Assembly: GCA_964471325.1 (NCBI GenBank)
Contig: CAYYFL010000026.1
Location: 1-12,514, forward strand
Length of the DNA: 12,514 nucleotides
Direction of reading: 5' to 3'
From: Velamenicoccus sp964471325
GTDB lineage: Bacteria > Omnitrophota > Gorgyraeia > Velamenicoccales > Velamenicoccaceae
Shown here piece after piece: positions 12,482 to 12,514 of the stretch (position 1 is the first letter of the stretch; the number at the start of each line of letters is the position of its first letter). The translations under genes and the position numbers were made by a program. The notes under the pieces were generated by a model that saw only the letters and a program-made list of their open reading frames with translations, ran no database searches and was not told the DNA's origin.

Positions 12482-12514
12482 AGACCTTCGCCATACCAAA
12501 TAAGCGAAGGGTCT
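12482..12514. repeat. Inverted repeat at the right edge
   Basis: AGACCTTCGC (12482-12491) pairs with GCGAAGGGTCT (12504-12514) with one bulged G, around a 12-nt AT-rich loop. It touches the window end and may continue beyond it. No gene association is visible. Confidence 0.45.

Larger units (their letters stand above)
12214..12514. other. Noncoding region downstream of gyrB with palindromic repeats
   Basis: From the gyrB stop to the window edge I see no supportable gene. The stretch holds several palindromes and short direct repeats: a hairpin at 12236-12256, CCTTG/CAAGG at 12261-12278, GCCAGGGCAGGCC twice (12322-12334 and 12393-12405), a long imperfect inverted repeat (12350-12468), CCCC/GGGG around 12470, and an inverted repeat reaching the right edge. 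No stem is followed by a T-run, so a standard intrinsic terminator for gyrB is not evident. Confidence 0.6.

Noticed and set aside
12214..12514. CRISPR array or tRNA gene in the 3' noncoding region
   Set aside because: The repeats are irregularly spaced, palindromic and of differing length, and no cloverleaf could be drawn.

Overview
The window looks like the replication-origin locus of a bacterial chromosome. Every gene left of about 6,540 is on the minus strand (rpmH, yidD, yidC, a short jag-type gene, a LAGLIDADG gene, parA, parB, ndk, yicC, gmk). Every gene right of 6,918 is on the plus strand (dnaA, dnaN, dciA, gyrB). The two arms diverge from a 375-nt spacer that holds tandem DnaA boxes, so all genes run away from the putative oriC. 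The gene order is the classic rpmH/yidC/parAB and dnaA/dnaN/gyrB one. YidC has a large periplasmic domain and GyrB has a long insertion between TOPRIM and the C-terminal tail, both of which suggest a Gram-negative-type bacterium. No marker fixes the taxon. The palindromic intergenic repeats, mosaic base composition and free-standing LAGLIDADG gene fit an uncultivated lineage such as Omnitrophota, but that is inference.

Minus-strand arm. rpmH has a near-consensus promoter so close to its start that the mRNA may be leaderless. yidD follows directly with no rnpA between them, then yidC (membrane insertase). Overlapping the end of yidC is a 69-residue protein with only the Jag N-terminal domain. 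A 105-nt spacer then carries two identical 17-bp parS-like palindromes. Below it lies a three-gene unit joined by TAATG junctions: a single-motif LAGLIDADG protein, parA and parB. After a 187-nt spacer packed with palindromes come ndk, yicC and gmk, each overlapping the next. gmk is still open at the window edge.

Plus-strand arm. dnaA lies behind a long leader with a candidate promoter, dyad-symmetric sequences and DnaA boxes. An AT-rich spacer with weaker DnaA-box-like sequences separates it from dnaN, which has a strong Shine-Dalgarno sequence. dciA (DUF721) and gyrB overlap. The last 301 nt hold only palindromic repeat material.

Together the genes cover initiation (DnaA), the sliding clamp (DnaN), helicase recruitment (DciA), supercoiling (GyrB), origin segregation (ParA/ParB and parS-like sites) and membrane protein biogenesis (YidC, YidD). 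The left arm adds nucleotide metabolism (Ndk, Gmk) and RNA decay (YicC). The most unusual points are the LAGLIDADG gene inside the par unit, the Jag_N-only protein, the missing rnpA, a DnaA P-loop without its first two glycines, and a YidC in which the conserved groove arginine is a tyrosine.
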